Shown piece after piece: positions 12,075 to 21,108 of a DNA stretch of 21,108 nucleotides; position 1 is the stretch's first letter, and each line of letters starts with the position of its first letter. A program made the translations under genes and the position numbers. This stretch comes from Paraglomus occultum (lineage: Eukaryota; Glomeromycota; Glomeromycetes; Paraglomerales; Paraglomeraceae), in NCBI GenBank assembly GCA_910592205.1, contig CAJVPJ010000599.1:1-21108 (forward strand). The letters run 5' to 3'. The notes beneath the pieces are model-generated. The model worked only from the letters and a program-made list of their open reading frames with translations, was not told where the DNA came from and did no database searches.

Positions 12075-12613
12075 CACAGTGAAATTCACTTTAACGAGAT
12101 AAACGAAGATTATATATAAATTCAGTATAACGATATAACGAAGATTTCAAAATCCATGCATAAATAAAGCCATTTTACTCAGGTAAACTTTTTTCGTATA
12201 ATGAAGTTCACTATAATATAACGAAGTTCGTTATAGGAATTAACTAATCAGAATCATCAATTTCAATCTCATAAATAAAGATCTAAAGCGGTGTCTTCTT
12301 GCTACTAAGACCGTAAAAGCTATTAATAGTATTGACAGTCTGTTATATTTACAAGGGAAATTAAATATAGAACTGTAAACTTTAAGCAAGTTACGTAAAA
12401 GCATTTTTGGAAATATTATGCAGAAAAGAAGACAAACAATCATTCATGATTATTTTAATCTCGAAATAACCATAATAAATCGACAATTTTTATTGGATAT
12501 TCGTATCGACTAAAATTACGTGAAATATTACTTACTTTGAGAATAAAGAATCTTTCAGATTACCGAAGAAATTTTGCGGAACGAACGACTTCGTTAAAGT
12601 GAATTTCATTGTG
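12075..12613 (+). mobile_element. Non-autonomous Tigger/pogo-like element (539 bp)
   Basis: Terminal inverted repeats of 23 bp with one mismatch (CACAGTGAAATTCACTTTAA at the left, CACAATGAAATTCACTTTAA at the right when reversed) are flanked by TA at 12073-12074 and 12614-12615. Internal copies of ATAACGAAG and TTCACTATAA recall the subterminal repeats of this group. It encodes only a C-terminal transposase remnant. The family differs from that at 3496-4186, although both ends share CAGTGAAA. Confidence 0.85.
12241..12473 (+). pseudogene. Tigger-like transposase C-terminal relic
   Basis: The plus frame starting at codon 12307 reads KTVKAINSIDSLLYLQ then GKLNIEL and a stop. After that stop, in the same frame, TLSKLRKSIFGNIMQKRRQT leads into TIIHDYFN. 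The helical segment followed by a basic stretch and a (Q/T)xxI..(Y/F)F ending is the typical tail of Tigger/jerky-type transposases. No HTH or DDE domain remains. It lies inside the element at 12075-12613. Confidence 0.6.
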
Positions 12614-12874
12614 TACTCGAAATTAGACATGCTAAAATTCTTACGTTATGCTCTGGGTATTGAAAAACGCGCCACAATTTTTACGTGTCGTTTATAGCTT
12701 TTGTTTTTGTAAACATAAGATGGCTGATTGGTAATTTTGAATCTTTGACTTAAAATATCTGAATTAACTGAACATGCAGCTAAACGTGGTCAAATTATTG
12801 GCCATTAAAGCGGTGCTACGAAAGTAAGCATTAAAAAAACGCTTGGTTTATCTATACAACAGTTATCAGAACTA
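12614..12874. other. Spacer between two elements
   Basis: AT-rich, with no gene or repeat that I can define. Confidence 0.4.
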
Positions 12875-13301
12875 CCGTATCCTTCCGAATTTAAGCACCA
12901 CCCGAATTTAAACACTACCGGAACTTTAAGCAGAAAAACTTGAAAAACAAAAGTAAGCACCACACAAATTTTATGCAAAAAAATTTTTTTATTATATTTT
13001 TATTCCAATTCTCCCTCTTCTAATTCATCAGTGAATCGCTATCTATCTCTACAATTTTCCTTTTATTTTCATCAATTTCCTCCTCCTTTTGTCCAAATAA
13101 ATTATCTTATGACCCATCCGTTGCATTACTTTAAGCTTTTCAGCAGCAGAACACGATAAGCGTTGAATTTTTGGCATTGTATAAAAAAAAGATACGGTAT
13201 GGCATACAAAAAATAATAAAACTTTGGAATTTAAGCCACCACTAGGAATTTTGTCCCAATTTCCCCTAAAAAAAGTGGTGCTTAAATTCGGAAGGATGCG
13301 G
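12875..13301 (-). mobile_element. Non-autonomous pogo-like element (427 bp)
   Basis: The 27-bp terminal inverted repeats at 12875-12901 and 13275-13301 differ at one position (CCGTATCCTTCCGAATTTAA versus CCGCATCCTTCCGAATTTAA) and are flanked by TA on both sides. Inside the left end the unit GAATTTAA(G/A)CAC is repeated. On the minus strand the element keeps the first and last codons of a transposase, fused out of frame. It does not begin with CAGT, unlike its neighbours. Confidence 0.88.
13000..13177 (-). pseudogene. Fused N- and C-terminal stubs of a pogo-like transposase
   Basis: ATG at 13175-13177 begins MPKIQRLSCSAAEKLKVMQR, which resembles the start of a psq-type DNA-binding domain (S/T-x-x-EKLKV). 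After about 24 residues the useful frame changes: EEEIDENKRKIVEIDSDS follows in another frame and DELEEGELE-stop (stop at 13000-13002) in a third, like the acidic tail of such transposases. The middle of the gene, including the catalytic core, is deleted. Confidence 0.55.
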
Positions 13302-13389
13302 TAGTCAAATTTTTTAAAAAAACAAACAAACAAACAGTCTTGCAACTCAACCACGCTCCCGTACAAACAAAGATTGCGGGTGAGCGCAT

Positions 13390-14142
13390 CAACGAGCGTT
13401 AAAAAATCGTTAATATTAAGAATCATAACCGTAAATTGACTGAACGAATTAAAAACACATTCAATAAAAAACAGGACTTAACGCTGTACGAGAACTATTA
13501 TAAGAAATTTACATGACCTTAATTATTGTCTCGTGCTAAATCTTTTCTTAATGATAGACAAAGAAAAAGTCGTTTAGACTGGTGTCTTGAAAGAAAGAAT
13601 TGATCTGTCAGAAAGTGGAAATAATGTCATTTGGAATGATGAAAGTCGTTTCACTATATTCAATAATGATGGTCCAAGTCATGTTTGGAGAACTCCTGGA
13701 GCAAGATACAATATTATGAATATGGTTTCTTTAAATCAAGCATTGGAGGTAGAGGTTTAATGGTTTGGCTTAGGTCCATTAGTAAGAGTGAGCGGGAAAA
13801 TAAATAGACGTAATTATTATTATATTCAAATACCTAAAAACTCATTGTTGTCATTAATTAACAGAAATCTTAATGCGAAGAAGATATCTGTTTCGCATGA
13901 TATCATACAAAAATTGCTGAAGAACTTTTTGCAGAAAAGAAGTTAGCCTAATTGGCCAAGTCAATCACTAGATTTAAATCACATTGAACACCTATGGTCA
14001 GAATTGGATAGACGTATTAGAAACCGTTCTCCTTTGCCGAAAATTTTTTAAAAAAAAACTAAAGACTACAAGAAGAATTTCTAATATTGTTTTAACGAAT
14101 TAAGCATGCATAGCAAATAATGGCTGACCAGCAAAATATTAA
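13390..14142 (+). pseudogene. Tc1-like transposase, frameshifted relic
   Basis: Pieces in different plus frames follow the order of a Tc1 transposase. RKLTERIKNTFNKK (second helix-turn-helix) comes first. Then FLNDRQRKSRLDWCLERKN and NNVIWNDESRFTIFNNDG (first catalytic Asp) follow. Next come VWRTPGARYN and GPLVRVSGKINRRNY. PSQSLDLNHIEHLWSELDRR (catalytic Glu) and ACIANNG-stop-PAKY-stop (final stop 14140-14142) close it. At least three frameshifts and a TGG-to-TGA stop make it inactive. It is the longest transposase relic in the window. I could not find its terminal repeats; a second element begins 9 bp after its stop. Confidence 0.85.
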
Positions 14143-14150
14143 CTATTGTA

Positions 14151-14589
14151 CAGTCGCACCTGTCTATCTGCATACTGTTGGGGACTGATAAACTTTTACG
14201 CAAATAGGCAGAATATGTTATTACATGATTGTTGATACTGATCACATAATTTGATACTCAAAATTTTATTAGTATTATGCCCTCTTGTACAATATTTATC
14301 ACTACATTAAGCAATCAACAACGCTATCAAATCTGTTTTAAAAAGCAAAATAATCAACGAATGACCCAAAACGAATTAATAAAGTGGTGTAAACACTTGG
14401 TGTAATAAAAAAATCTGGTTGATCTCTCCTTTAATAGTACGCATATGCAAACATACTTACCAGAGTTAGGCCAGCTTTGATGTTCACGTTATGCAAATAG
14501 CTAATAGGTCCCACTAAAGGACCGGAGCTCCTTTATGTAAATGGACAGATTATGCAAATATACGTTATGCAAATAGACAGATGCGACTG
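14151..14589 (+). mobile_element. Non-autonomous Tigger/pogo element (439 bp) next to Tc1 relic
   Basis: The ends CAGTCGCACCTGTCTATCTG (left) and CAGTCGCATCTGTCTATTTG (right, reversed) match over 24 bp with two mismatches and are flanked by TA (14149-14150 and 14590-14591). The right end repeats the unit ATGCAAATA(G/T)AC. It keeps a transposase N-terminus only. It sits 8 bp beyond the Tc1 transposase stop codon, so it probably interrupted the 3' part of that older element. Confidence 0.85.
14277..14405 (+). pseudogene. CENP-B/Tigger-type helix-turn-helix N-terminus
   Basis: ATG at 14277 opens 42 codons ending in TAA. LSNQQRYQICFKKQNNQRMT followed by QNELIKWCKH matches the N-terminal DNA-binding domain of Tigger/CENP-B-like transposases (pattern L-T-x-x-Q-R-x-x-I-C ... 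M-T-Q-x-E-L-x-x-W). The frame stops before the second HTH and the DDE core. It is the mirror case of the two elements that keep only C-termini. Confidence 0.65.
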
Positions 14590-14591
14590 TA

Positions 14592-14966
14592 TAATTTCGA
14601 GTTAGATATAGATGGTCGATATTTTTATCCAGGTAGTGTATAAGGTAATTACAGAACTGTTATAATGGGATCAAAACCAAGATTTATGGTTAGAGGGTTT
14701 TTTCTCGCTCCAATCGTACACTTTTCCTTCACTTCACAATCATACTTTATTCAAGTAAAGGCTTTTTCAACTATATTACATGCAGAACTGTATCAATTTA
14801 CTATAGCTACATACATTATATAAACGCTAGCTAGATTTGGTATGTCCTCTCGCGCGGCAAAATGGACGCAAATAAATTTACCATGGTGACTGCCGCGCAA
14901 CCCGTTTTATTTTGTGATTTACATTAAAACATAATAACTTGTCACTGTGCTTATATTGAGCTACAT
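14592..14966. other. Spacer, nothing recognised
   Basis: I see no gene. It may include the 3' terminal region of the Tc1 relic split off by the inserted element, but no inverted end could be paired. A weak GC-rich inverted match (GCGCGGCAAAATGG and CCATGGTGACTGCCGCGC, about 14850-14900) is visible. Confidence 0.35.
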
Positions 14967-15092
14967 GAAATTATTCGTGCTGCACTTGACAAACTAAAAA
15001 ATTATTCTGTTGGCACCAAACGCCCCAAGTTTAAATAGCATAGCACAAGATTTTGGGCTTGCTGAATCTACTTTAAAAAAATGCTAAAGTAG
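14967..15092 (+). pseudogene. psq-type helix-turn-helix transposase relic
   Basis: EIIRAALDKLKNYSVGTKRP is followed, after a one-base frameshift, by NSIAQDFGLAESTLKK. This fits the psq HTH of pogo-type transposases (E-x-x-x-A-x-x ... S-I/V-x-x-x-A-x-x-F-G-I-x-x-S-T-L). No start, no remaining domains and no terminal repeats are visible around it. Confidence 0.55.
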
Positions 15093-15400
15093 TATGCAAA
15101 AAAAATTTTTTTGGTAATAGATCTGAATTTGCCAAATTACCCTGAAATCTTTATTTTAAAGACCATTACATAACAACCATTTTTGTATTTTACAATCCCT
15201 TTTCTATTTGCATGCATCCATGTGCTAGTTTATTAATTCTGAACATCAAAACTTATAAATGGCTCAATAAAATTTTACTTAGTAAAGCTCTAACTTTGCT
15301 AAATTGCCCCTGTCTACCTTATATTACATAGTAATAGTAATAATATTATATTATATTTAATGCATTTAAAAACTCTAACAATAAGTTTTAAATTTTGGTA
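15093..15400. other. Spacer, nothing recognised
   Basis: AT-rich sequence with no gene, repeat or RNA I can support. It ends at the TA target site of the next element. Confidence 0.4.
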
Positions 15401-16381
15401 AAATGTCTGGCTTTTACATGTACAGTAGATATAAAGTAATCATTACATAATCCACTTCGCTTGTAGGTAATTATCAATTATGTCTTATTTTAATATTTTT
15501 TTTGTGGTGGAATTCTTATATTACACGCCTCTCAAGCTTATCCCAGTTCTATGAGATTAAAATCTGGACTTTGTTCAGGCCAATCCAGTACATTTATGTT
15601 AGAGGGTTTTAAAGCTCACATAGTAATAGTAATAGTACCTGACTTTTGTAGAACGATTTAGATTCTGTTAAAATATATTAGTATTAGGCGGCTTTTCTGG
15701 GTTCCAGACTCTGATAAATGGGTATTAATGCATTCTGCAATACTTCTTCTATATTGATTTGGCACTATTGCCATCTAACCTTATGGAAACCTAATGTATA
15801 ACCAAACATAACCCCCCCTCCACAATACTTAACCGTAGGAACAATGCAGTAGTTTTGTATTGCATTGGGTAACCTCCAAACACATGTTTCCTGAAACAAG
15901 GTAAATATCGCTTCATCATTCTAAATAAATTTTCTCCACTTTTTCAGCTGTTCAATAACTCTTAGATTCAATCCAATTCAATCAATTATTAACATTTTTT
16001 ATTATTGAGAAATGGTTTTTAACTGCAACATGACTGTGATAGCTTATTATTATGTCACGCGGTCTTTGGCAAATTACATTAAATTATTATTGTTTACAAT
16101 TTTTATCTGTATAGGTGATCTTTTTAGTATTTCTGGAACGTCCTACTTTTCTGCAATAGCTTCTTCAGTAAACCGAACGTCCAACTGCCAATAATAAATT
16201 CACGTTCAAAAATTTACTTAATTCTAGTCCCTTAGTCATCTGAGCATGTTCTTGACGTAGACGTAAACAACAACAACAATGTTGATATACAATACAGTAT
16301 ATCTAATTATATTTGACTGAATCAAGTTAATAGTTTATTATTTTTTAAAAATTTATATATCCATGTAAAAGCCAGACATTT
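15401..16381 (-). mobile_element. Decayed Tc1-like element (981 bp) with its own TIRs
   Basis: Perfect 20-bp terminal inverted repeats (AAATGTCTGGCTTTTACATG at 15401-15420, its complement at 16362-16381) are flanked by TA at 15399-15400 and 16382-16383. The size is close to the roughly 1.0-1.6 kb expected of a Tc1 element, so little may be deleted. A transposase relic runs on the minus strand. The ends do not begin with CAGT. Confidence 0.88.
15541..15945 (-). pseudogene. Tc1-like transposase relic
   Basis: Minus-strand frames give KW...NDEAIFTLFQETCVWRLPNA and YCIVPTVKYCGGGVMFGY (region around the first catalytic Asp). Further on, NALIPIYQ and VLDWPEQSPDFNLIELG (with the catalytic Glu in NLIEL) follow, in the order of Tc1 transposases. 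Stops and frameshifts separate the pieces. It is the internal gene of the element at 15401-16381 and is dead. Confidence 0.8.
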
Positions 16382-16411
16382 TAATAAAGTTTAATGGATT
16401 AAAATAAAATA

Positions 16412-16843
16412 CAGTCAACTCTCCCTAAATGCACGCCCATGGGGATGAAAATTGAGAGCGTGCATCTAGGGAATGTGTATAACGACTTACGTAATAACAA
16501 TAATATAATTAATTGTAATTTATTAGTGTTGCACATAATAATAATTATCATTCAAAATACTGATACATGCTCGTCACTTGCTCTTTTGTATTCTTACTGA
16601 ATCAAAATTTTTGCTTGTATAATCTCGAAGCTTTTTAGCACTGATAACAGGCGTAGATGTGCTATCATACATATCTTTTAATCCACTGCTACTTTCTCCT
16701 ATTCTAAACATTTCTACTAGTTTATTGATGGATTTTATTGTCGTCAGGTAGGATACGTTAAGTTTAAATTCCTTATTATTATGTAAATGGGGGGTTATAA
16801 TATCTTCATGGAACACAAAGTCATAGACCGCATTTTCCCTCAA
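16412..16843 (-). mobile_element. Possible truncated Tigger/pogo element
   Basis: A candidate end CAGTCAACTCTCCCTAAATG begins at 16412 just after a TA, and GAGCGTGCATCTAGGGA 30-50 bp inside partly complements it. On the minus strand an 89-codon frame (16574-16843) contains SYLTTIKSINKLVEMFRIG and ends at a basic QKSK-stop, loosely like a Tigger C-terminal tail. No matching opposite end was found, so if it is an element it is truncated. The frame itself could be unrelated. Confidence 0.35.
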
Positions 16844-16995
16844 ATTTATTTATCGTTGGTTGTTGAGAAAATTACTAGTTTATACTTTTGGTGGGGCAAT
16901 GCAGTTTTTATATTTAATAAAGCGCAGGGCTAATAATTATTATAATTATTTGTTTGCTTCCCTGTGTATACTGTGCCGAAAATTAAGCATTAATA

Positions 16996-17133
16996 TTAAA
17001 CCGCTTTCCGGCCTTTGATTGCAAATTTGATCTTGCCATCGAGTTCGCGAGTACGTGTCGATTTAACTGTCAAAACGCGTTTAACCTTAAAAAACTTTCC
17101 CGAACGATAGATTTTATCGTATCTCGGTGAATT
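16996..17133 (-). other. Candidate 3' exon, unrecognised
   Basis: After an acceptor-like TTTCTGCGATTAG (with CTTGAC as a possible branch site), 45 codons run to TAA: RYDKIYRSGKFFKVKRVLTV then KSTRTRELDGKIKFAIKGRK. The strongly basic, natural-looking sequence suggests coding. I could not join an upstream exon in phase: the nearest donor (GATGCGTAAAT) would require a stop-containing frame. It may be the end of an unrecognised gene or chance. Confidence 0.3.
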
Positions 17134-17934
17134 CTAATCGCAGAAATAGTCAAGGGTTAAAATATTGTAAAGCTTGTTAATAAGTCACTAGATTTACGCA
17201 TCAATAGGAATAGCTTAAGGGTTACACGAACGTCGGACCGTCGACACTAATTTTTTCTCTGGACGGAATTTATAAGTGTCATATTTAATAAAATTCGATA
17301 CAACAGACAAAATAAAAAGGACTATGGTCCCGACTTGTCCGTTATATCGACTTTCGCAGGTGTATCAAAAACGAAACTTTTGCTGCGAATCTGAGTACAG
17401 CAGAAAAAGAGGGGATTATTCATAGACCTGTATTTCGAAGACGAAGTTGAGTTTAGGAATGAAGTAACAGAGTAAGGGAGTGAAAGGTAAGGAAGGACTT
17501 TGAAAGACTCTAAGAAAGAAAGAAAGAGATTCAACTGGTGGATAACAACGTATACTGAGAGAAGACATTTGTAGTGTAACTTTAGGTGTAAGCTATACAC
17601 GATCATCTTGTCTGATTTTTTACAGTATGTCCCACTTATACTGAGCAAGATAAACTCGGTTATTGAATAATAACATTGACCAAAATAAACGTTTATGACA
17701 ATGTTATATTTAGGAAGAAGCATACCGGTTCTCATGCACTATCTGTTGGATAGGTTTTGGTAAGCATAATTTACTATCGAATAGCAGATGAAAGCCAACA
17801 GTGTACAATGATGGATGAGATCACAGTACGAATTTCTTCACTTTCTGAGAATTATTCGCATTCCTATGATGACACAGGACACCACCTGAGTGTTTTTAAT
17901 TTAAACTGAAAGATTATTGCTGTTCAAGTGAAAG
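17134..17934. other. Region without a confident gene
   Basis: A 137-codon minus-strand frame (17322-17735) spans a pyrimidine-rich tract TCTTTCTTTCTTTCTTAG that would make a good splice acceptor. Its last part (SKSFVFDTPAKVDITDKSGP-stop) could be a terminal exon. Nothing matches a family I know, and no consistent exon chain emerged. Confidence 0.25.
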
Positions 17935-18510
17935 TTAATTATACTTCTTGTCATTACAGACTATATTTAGATGCTCTTGCGGTAACAGGTTCTGCGCCAA
18001 ATATGTTCTCATGTTTGCAGATTGCACAATATCGCACTGGCGAGATTCTTGTTTGTTTTCATTTTGTTTGATTTGTATATTATTATTGTATTCTGTCACT
18101 ATTGTAAGTTCATGAGACATCTAGGCGTTTTTTCGTTTGGTAAAACTTACTTCACGGGTTTCTTTCTGCGAATGATGTTATGGATTACCTATAGATAACG
18201 CTTTACTGGAACGTCAAAAGCAGTGGTTTAGCAACGGTCTTGATAACATATAGTAACTGTATATCTTACTGTGGTTTTGAGTATCAATATTTTTTGGGAT
18301 CTTCTTCCTTTACACAGGAAACTGAAGTCTTGCGAGCAAGAGCATATACAGTAGGAAACTTCGCATCATGTTAAGAGATATAATTACTGATGTATTATCA
18401 CTAACTACTGTTTCGCTTCCACTCGCACTTCCATTTACGCTGCCATCTGCGCTTCCCATATCGAAGCGTTGGTGGTCACATTCGGGAATGACGACCCGTG
18501 AGAAAGACAT
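17935..18510 (-). CDS. Hypothetical protein, weak multi-exon candidate
   Basis: ATG at 18508-18510 opens 41 codons (MSFSRVVIPECDHQRFDMGS, then a repeated GS-rich stretch ADGSVNGSASGSE) to a GTAATT donor at 18387. A second coding-like frame at 17935-18120 starts MSHELTIVTEYNNNIQIKQN and ends VCNDKKYN-stop; it directly follows an acceptor-like CGCCTAG. A 15-nt micro-exon (18151-18165) would connect them in phase, but that requires a 30-nt intron, too short to be believable. They are therefore better viewed as two separate candidates. No family is recognised. Confidence 0.25.
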
Positions 18511-18600
18511 TTTGAAATCGAGCGACGCCAGCAAGAGCCAAAGAAAGACTCGAAAATCTAATCGCTCCTTTCTCAAAAACTCGATTTTACATCCTCTGTG

Positions 18601-20919
18601 ACACTCACAAGTAGCTGATGACGCACATGAACAATGCGCTGCTGTTTATCCCAATTAAGAAGATAATCACAGTTGAGGTAAAATTCATTGATATAATAAA
18701 ATGATATTCGTGACGTTCGTAATTAAATATTAGATCTCATATTAAATGAAGTCTACGATAAGATAGAGAAATAAATAAATTAGGAATACGCATTCAAGAA
18801 GAATAAATAACGTCTCCCTTTTAATTATACTTCTTCGATTAAGGAGTTATATCAGTTGTTCCAGCATAATTTGTCTGCTTGTACGCAAATTGTATCGCTG
18901 AAAAAGTCGTCTTTTTTACACGAATTGCAATGCTTGGGGAATATTTTATTATTTATTAGAAACGAATCAGGAGTAAAGTTAATTGGCTGTGCCTCCTAAC
19001 GTTATGTTTAAGACAGTAATAAAGTGCTGTACATAATCTGAAAAGTGTTTTTTATACAAATAGTATTTCGCTTCTCCCACCATTATTACGTAAGTGATAG
19101 CATCCAGCGACATCAAAAAGTTACCAGTCTTCCAGGGACTGGTCGACCATCCAATTTGAAACGATAACACACGCCAAAATCAAAATTTTGGCCAAATCGT
19201 TCTGACTGATAAACAACGTAAAAAATGATTATATTGATGTGCTTCAAAGTTGGCTACTAGGGATGGAAAAGCGATGAATCTGAGTTCACTATCTCTAAAG
19301 TACTGGGTTTGGAGAATGTCTGATACATCGAGAATTCTGTTCCCACGAGTTAGTGAATAATGAATAAGCTTTATATTTGTTTAATAGCTTATGAGCAGAA
19401 AATTTTTTGCCATGAAGTTAGAGTCCCCCCTTATAGATATTTACTTTTATCGATTGATTAACAATCTATCAGAAAATAGAATTTAATTCTTCGACTAACT
19501 TTCCAAAGTGTTTGGCATACTTGGTCAATTGCCATAAATTCAGGAATATACTATTGAAAAATCATGCACTGTGTATTCAATCGAATTCGACAACAAACCA
19601 GAATTGAGCAAAGCAAAAGCTGTGAACCTGTTTGACAGTTTAAACCAACCATACTCATTTAATCAAAATATAACAAAGTAATATATATTGCATACGCGTT
19701 CGAAGAGCTTTTTTTTTGTGACACACACTGCATGTAACTACTTCATTGAGCCACAGTCTTGTGGAAATTTAACAAGTTACTGTCACCTCGTCGAACGGCA
19801 GCTTAGAATAATAACGAATTGTATGTTTGCAAAAAATTTTGAATAAAAGACAATAGCTTTTATGCGTATACAAATAATTGATGCCAGCATGCTTGGAAAT
19901 AATTGAAGGCTTCAGCAAGGCAACGAACCAACAAAACTATCCGAAAATAAATAATTAGCTCTCCAATAATTCTAACTCAAAGATTTACAACATCTTCGAG
20001 GCTTTTTTTCCACGACGAGTGACTAACATTTTTTCAATTTTTTTTTTAATTCTCGATGGATTTTCCAAAGAAACAAATACTTACAGATATCAAAATAGTT
20101 TGCAACCAATTTATAAAAATGTGCGTTGTGTGGTGTGTTAAGAAAAACGGCGGCCGATAAAAGATGCTGTTTTTTGTAATACATAAAGAAATATGCGTTA
20201 TCAATAATAAGTGTACTACAAATACGATCAATTTATATCTAGTGAACAAATTTTCATAAGTACAATTTTTTGTTTACATGTACTTTCTTTGTTTGCATTT
20301 TTGTAAAGATAATTAACGCGTCAAGTGAGCGTAATCTCATAAACTTAAAGAAACAGATACCGTTGAGCACAAACACGGAAACCTAAACCAAGATTACACA
20401 AACATATTACGCGTTATCGGGCAAATATATCATTATTTCCAATCCACCAACTTGCTGTAAAGTATCCTGACAAAATATAAGTACGAGCGACTTTAACTCT
20501 AATTTACTCAGAAAGCCTACATGATAAGATTAGTGTAATTTACATCGTTCGACTCGCCAACAAATGCGCTTTTTAATGGTGTAAATAGCAAGATGTGGTA
20601 TCACCTGGTTATACGTACAACGTAAGAATTAACTATTAAGCCATATAAAACTTTTTTTTTTAAAGCACATGTACACAAACAATGTCTTAATAACATAACT
20701 AACATTAAATTTGATATCATTTGAAGCGAAATGATTGTACTTTAAGTTATATGAAACCAATAAATCTTAGATGCCACTCTCGTAAAGTGTCAAAAAACGA
20801 ACTACAGTCTATGAAAATTTCGTAAATATCAATTCAAATTGCGTTTAAATTTATCTAATTATGTTAGATATAGGTATATAACAATGTAATAATTTTCAAT
20901 CTTTATGAGAGAACACCTA
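18601..20919. other. Long AT-rich stretch without a confident gene
   Basis: Two weak coding candidates are present. The minus-strand frame 18979-19170 (FQIGWSTSPWKTGNFLMSLD, ending NITLGGTAN-stop) has balanced composition. The minus-strand frame 20046-20249 begins like a signal peptide (MFTRYKLIVFVVHLLLITHI) but is otherwise low-complexity. At 18620, MTHMNNALLFIPIKKIITVE precedes a GTAAAA donor on the plus strand and could be a first exon. None could be extended or identified. No terminal-repeat element or RNA gene was found. Confidence 0.3.
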
Positions 20920-21108
20920 CAGTGTGTTACAAAATTATCCGGAATCAAAGGAAATCATGTTGTACCACAACCAGCGATTCGAAAATTATGAAATATGGCT
21001 TGTTTGAAAGCCAAAAAACGCACAAATTTTATTAATAACAAATTAATAATTAATTCTTTCTCCGTTTCTCTCGATTACACTTTGACAACGTCTAGACATT
21101 GAGTCTAC
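20920..21108 (-). mobile_element. Tc1-like element, cut by the window edge
   Basis: A Tc1-type terminal sequence CAGTGTGTTACAAAATTATC starts at 20920 directly after TA (20918-20919). The transposase C-terminus lies 123 bp inside on the minus strand. The other end is outside the window. Confidence 0.8.
21043..21108 (-). CDS. Tc1-like transposase, C-terminal 21 residues (partial)
   Basis: The frame entering from the right edge reads VDSMSRRCQSVIERNGERIN then Tyr and TAA (21043-21045). It matches the end of Tc1 transposases (pattern L-V-x-S-M-P-R-R-x-x-x-V-I-x-x-x-G-x-x-x-x-Y). No stop or frameshift is seen in this short part, so the copy may be younger than the other two, but too little is visible to judge. 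Confidence 0.85.
   Translation of the reverse strand, partial: VDSMSRRCQSVIERNGERINY

Noticed and set aside
12875-12885. GTATCCTT in a transposon terminal repeat as a U12 splice donor (introner-like element)
   Set aside because: The match is in one end only (the other end has GCATCC). No U12 branch site plus acceptor is placed to use it, and the element is not inside a gene; chance is sufficient.
18121-18150. 30-nt intron joining a 15-nt micro-exon to the frame at 17935-18120
   Set aside because: GTAAGT and CTAG are present and phases agree, but 30 nt is below the size of normal spliceosomal introns and every other intron here is at least 62 bp.
18368-18601. Plus-strand ORF of 77 codons
   Set aside because: It is antisense to the GS-rich minus-strand candidate; its repeated LPLALPFTLPSALP simply mirrors that repeat. 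Neither strand is certain, but the minus strand looks more natural.

Overview
The window is a piece of a eukaryotic nuclear genome. It is AT-rich, its genes are split by many short introns (mostly 62-111 bp), and it carries a tRNA gene with an intron and many decayed DNA transposons. The Mcm2 and Kgd4 homologues look fungal to me, and many short introns, low GC, at least one U12-type intron and numerous Tigger/pogo and Tc1 relics would fit an early-diverging fungus (Mucoromycota/Glomeromycotina-like). That placement is inference; no single marker here proves it.

Layout. 1-3.5 kb: gene-poor sequence with short unrecognised reading-frame remnants and a perfect-stem hairpin. 3.5-4.2 kb: a non-autonomous Tigger/pogo element. 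4.55-11.4 kb is the gene island: MCM2 (minus, 16 coding exons, 875 aa), KGD4 (plus, 3 exons, 90 aa) divergent from MCM2 across only 120 bp, NASP/Hif1/Sim3-type histone chaperone (minus, 6 exons, 455 aa) convergent with KGD4, and an intron-containing tRNA-Arg(UCU) on the minus strand. I reconstructed all three protein genes exon by exon from homology, splice sites and matching codon phase. 12-16.4 kb is a graveyard of terminal-inverted-repeat elements with TA target duplications (three more Tigger/pogo-like elements, two Tc1-like relics, one psq-type helix-turn-helix relic). 16.4-20.9 kb has a transposon end and a few weak, unrecognised coding candidates. The window ends inside another Tc1-like element.

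How the genes relate. MCM2 is a subunit of the replicative helicase and NASP supplies histones H3-H4, so both serve S phase. Their upstream regions share the heptamer ACGCGAC, which resembles the MCB/MBF cell-cycle element. KGD4 is a mitochondrial subunit of the 2-oxoglutarate dehydrogenase complex and shares the MCM2 intergenic region.

The most notable observation is a textbook U12-type AT-AC intron in NASP. KGD4 also needs a GC-AG intron, and the first MCM2 coding exon appears to be the bare ATG. I found no gene cluster that looks like a new defence, secretion or biosynthetic system.
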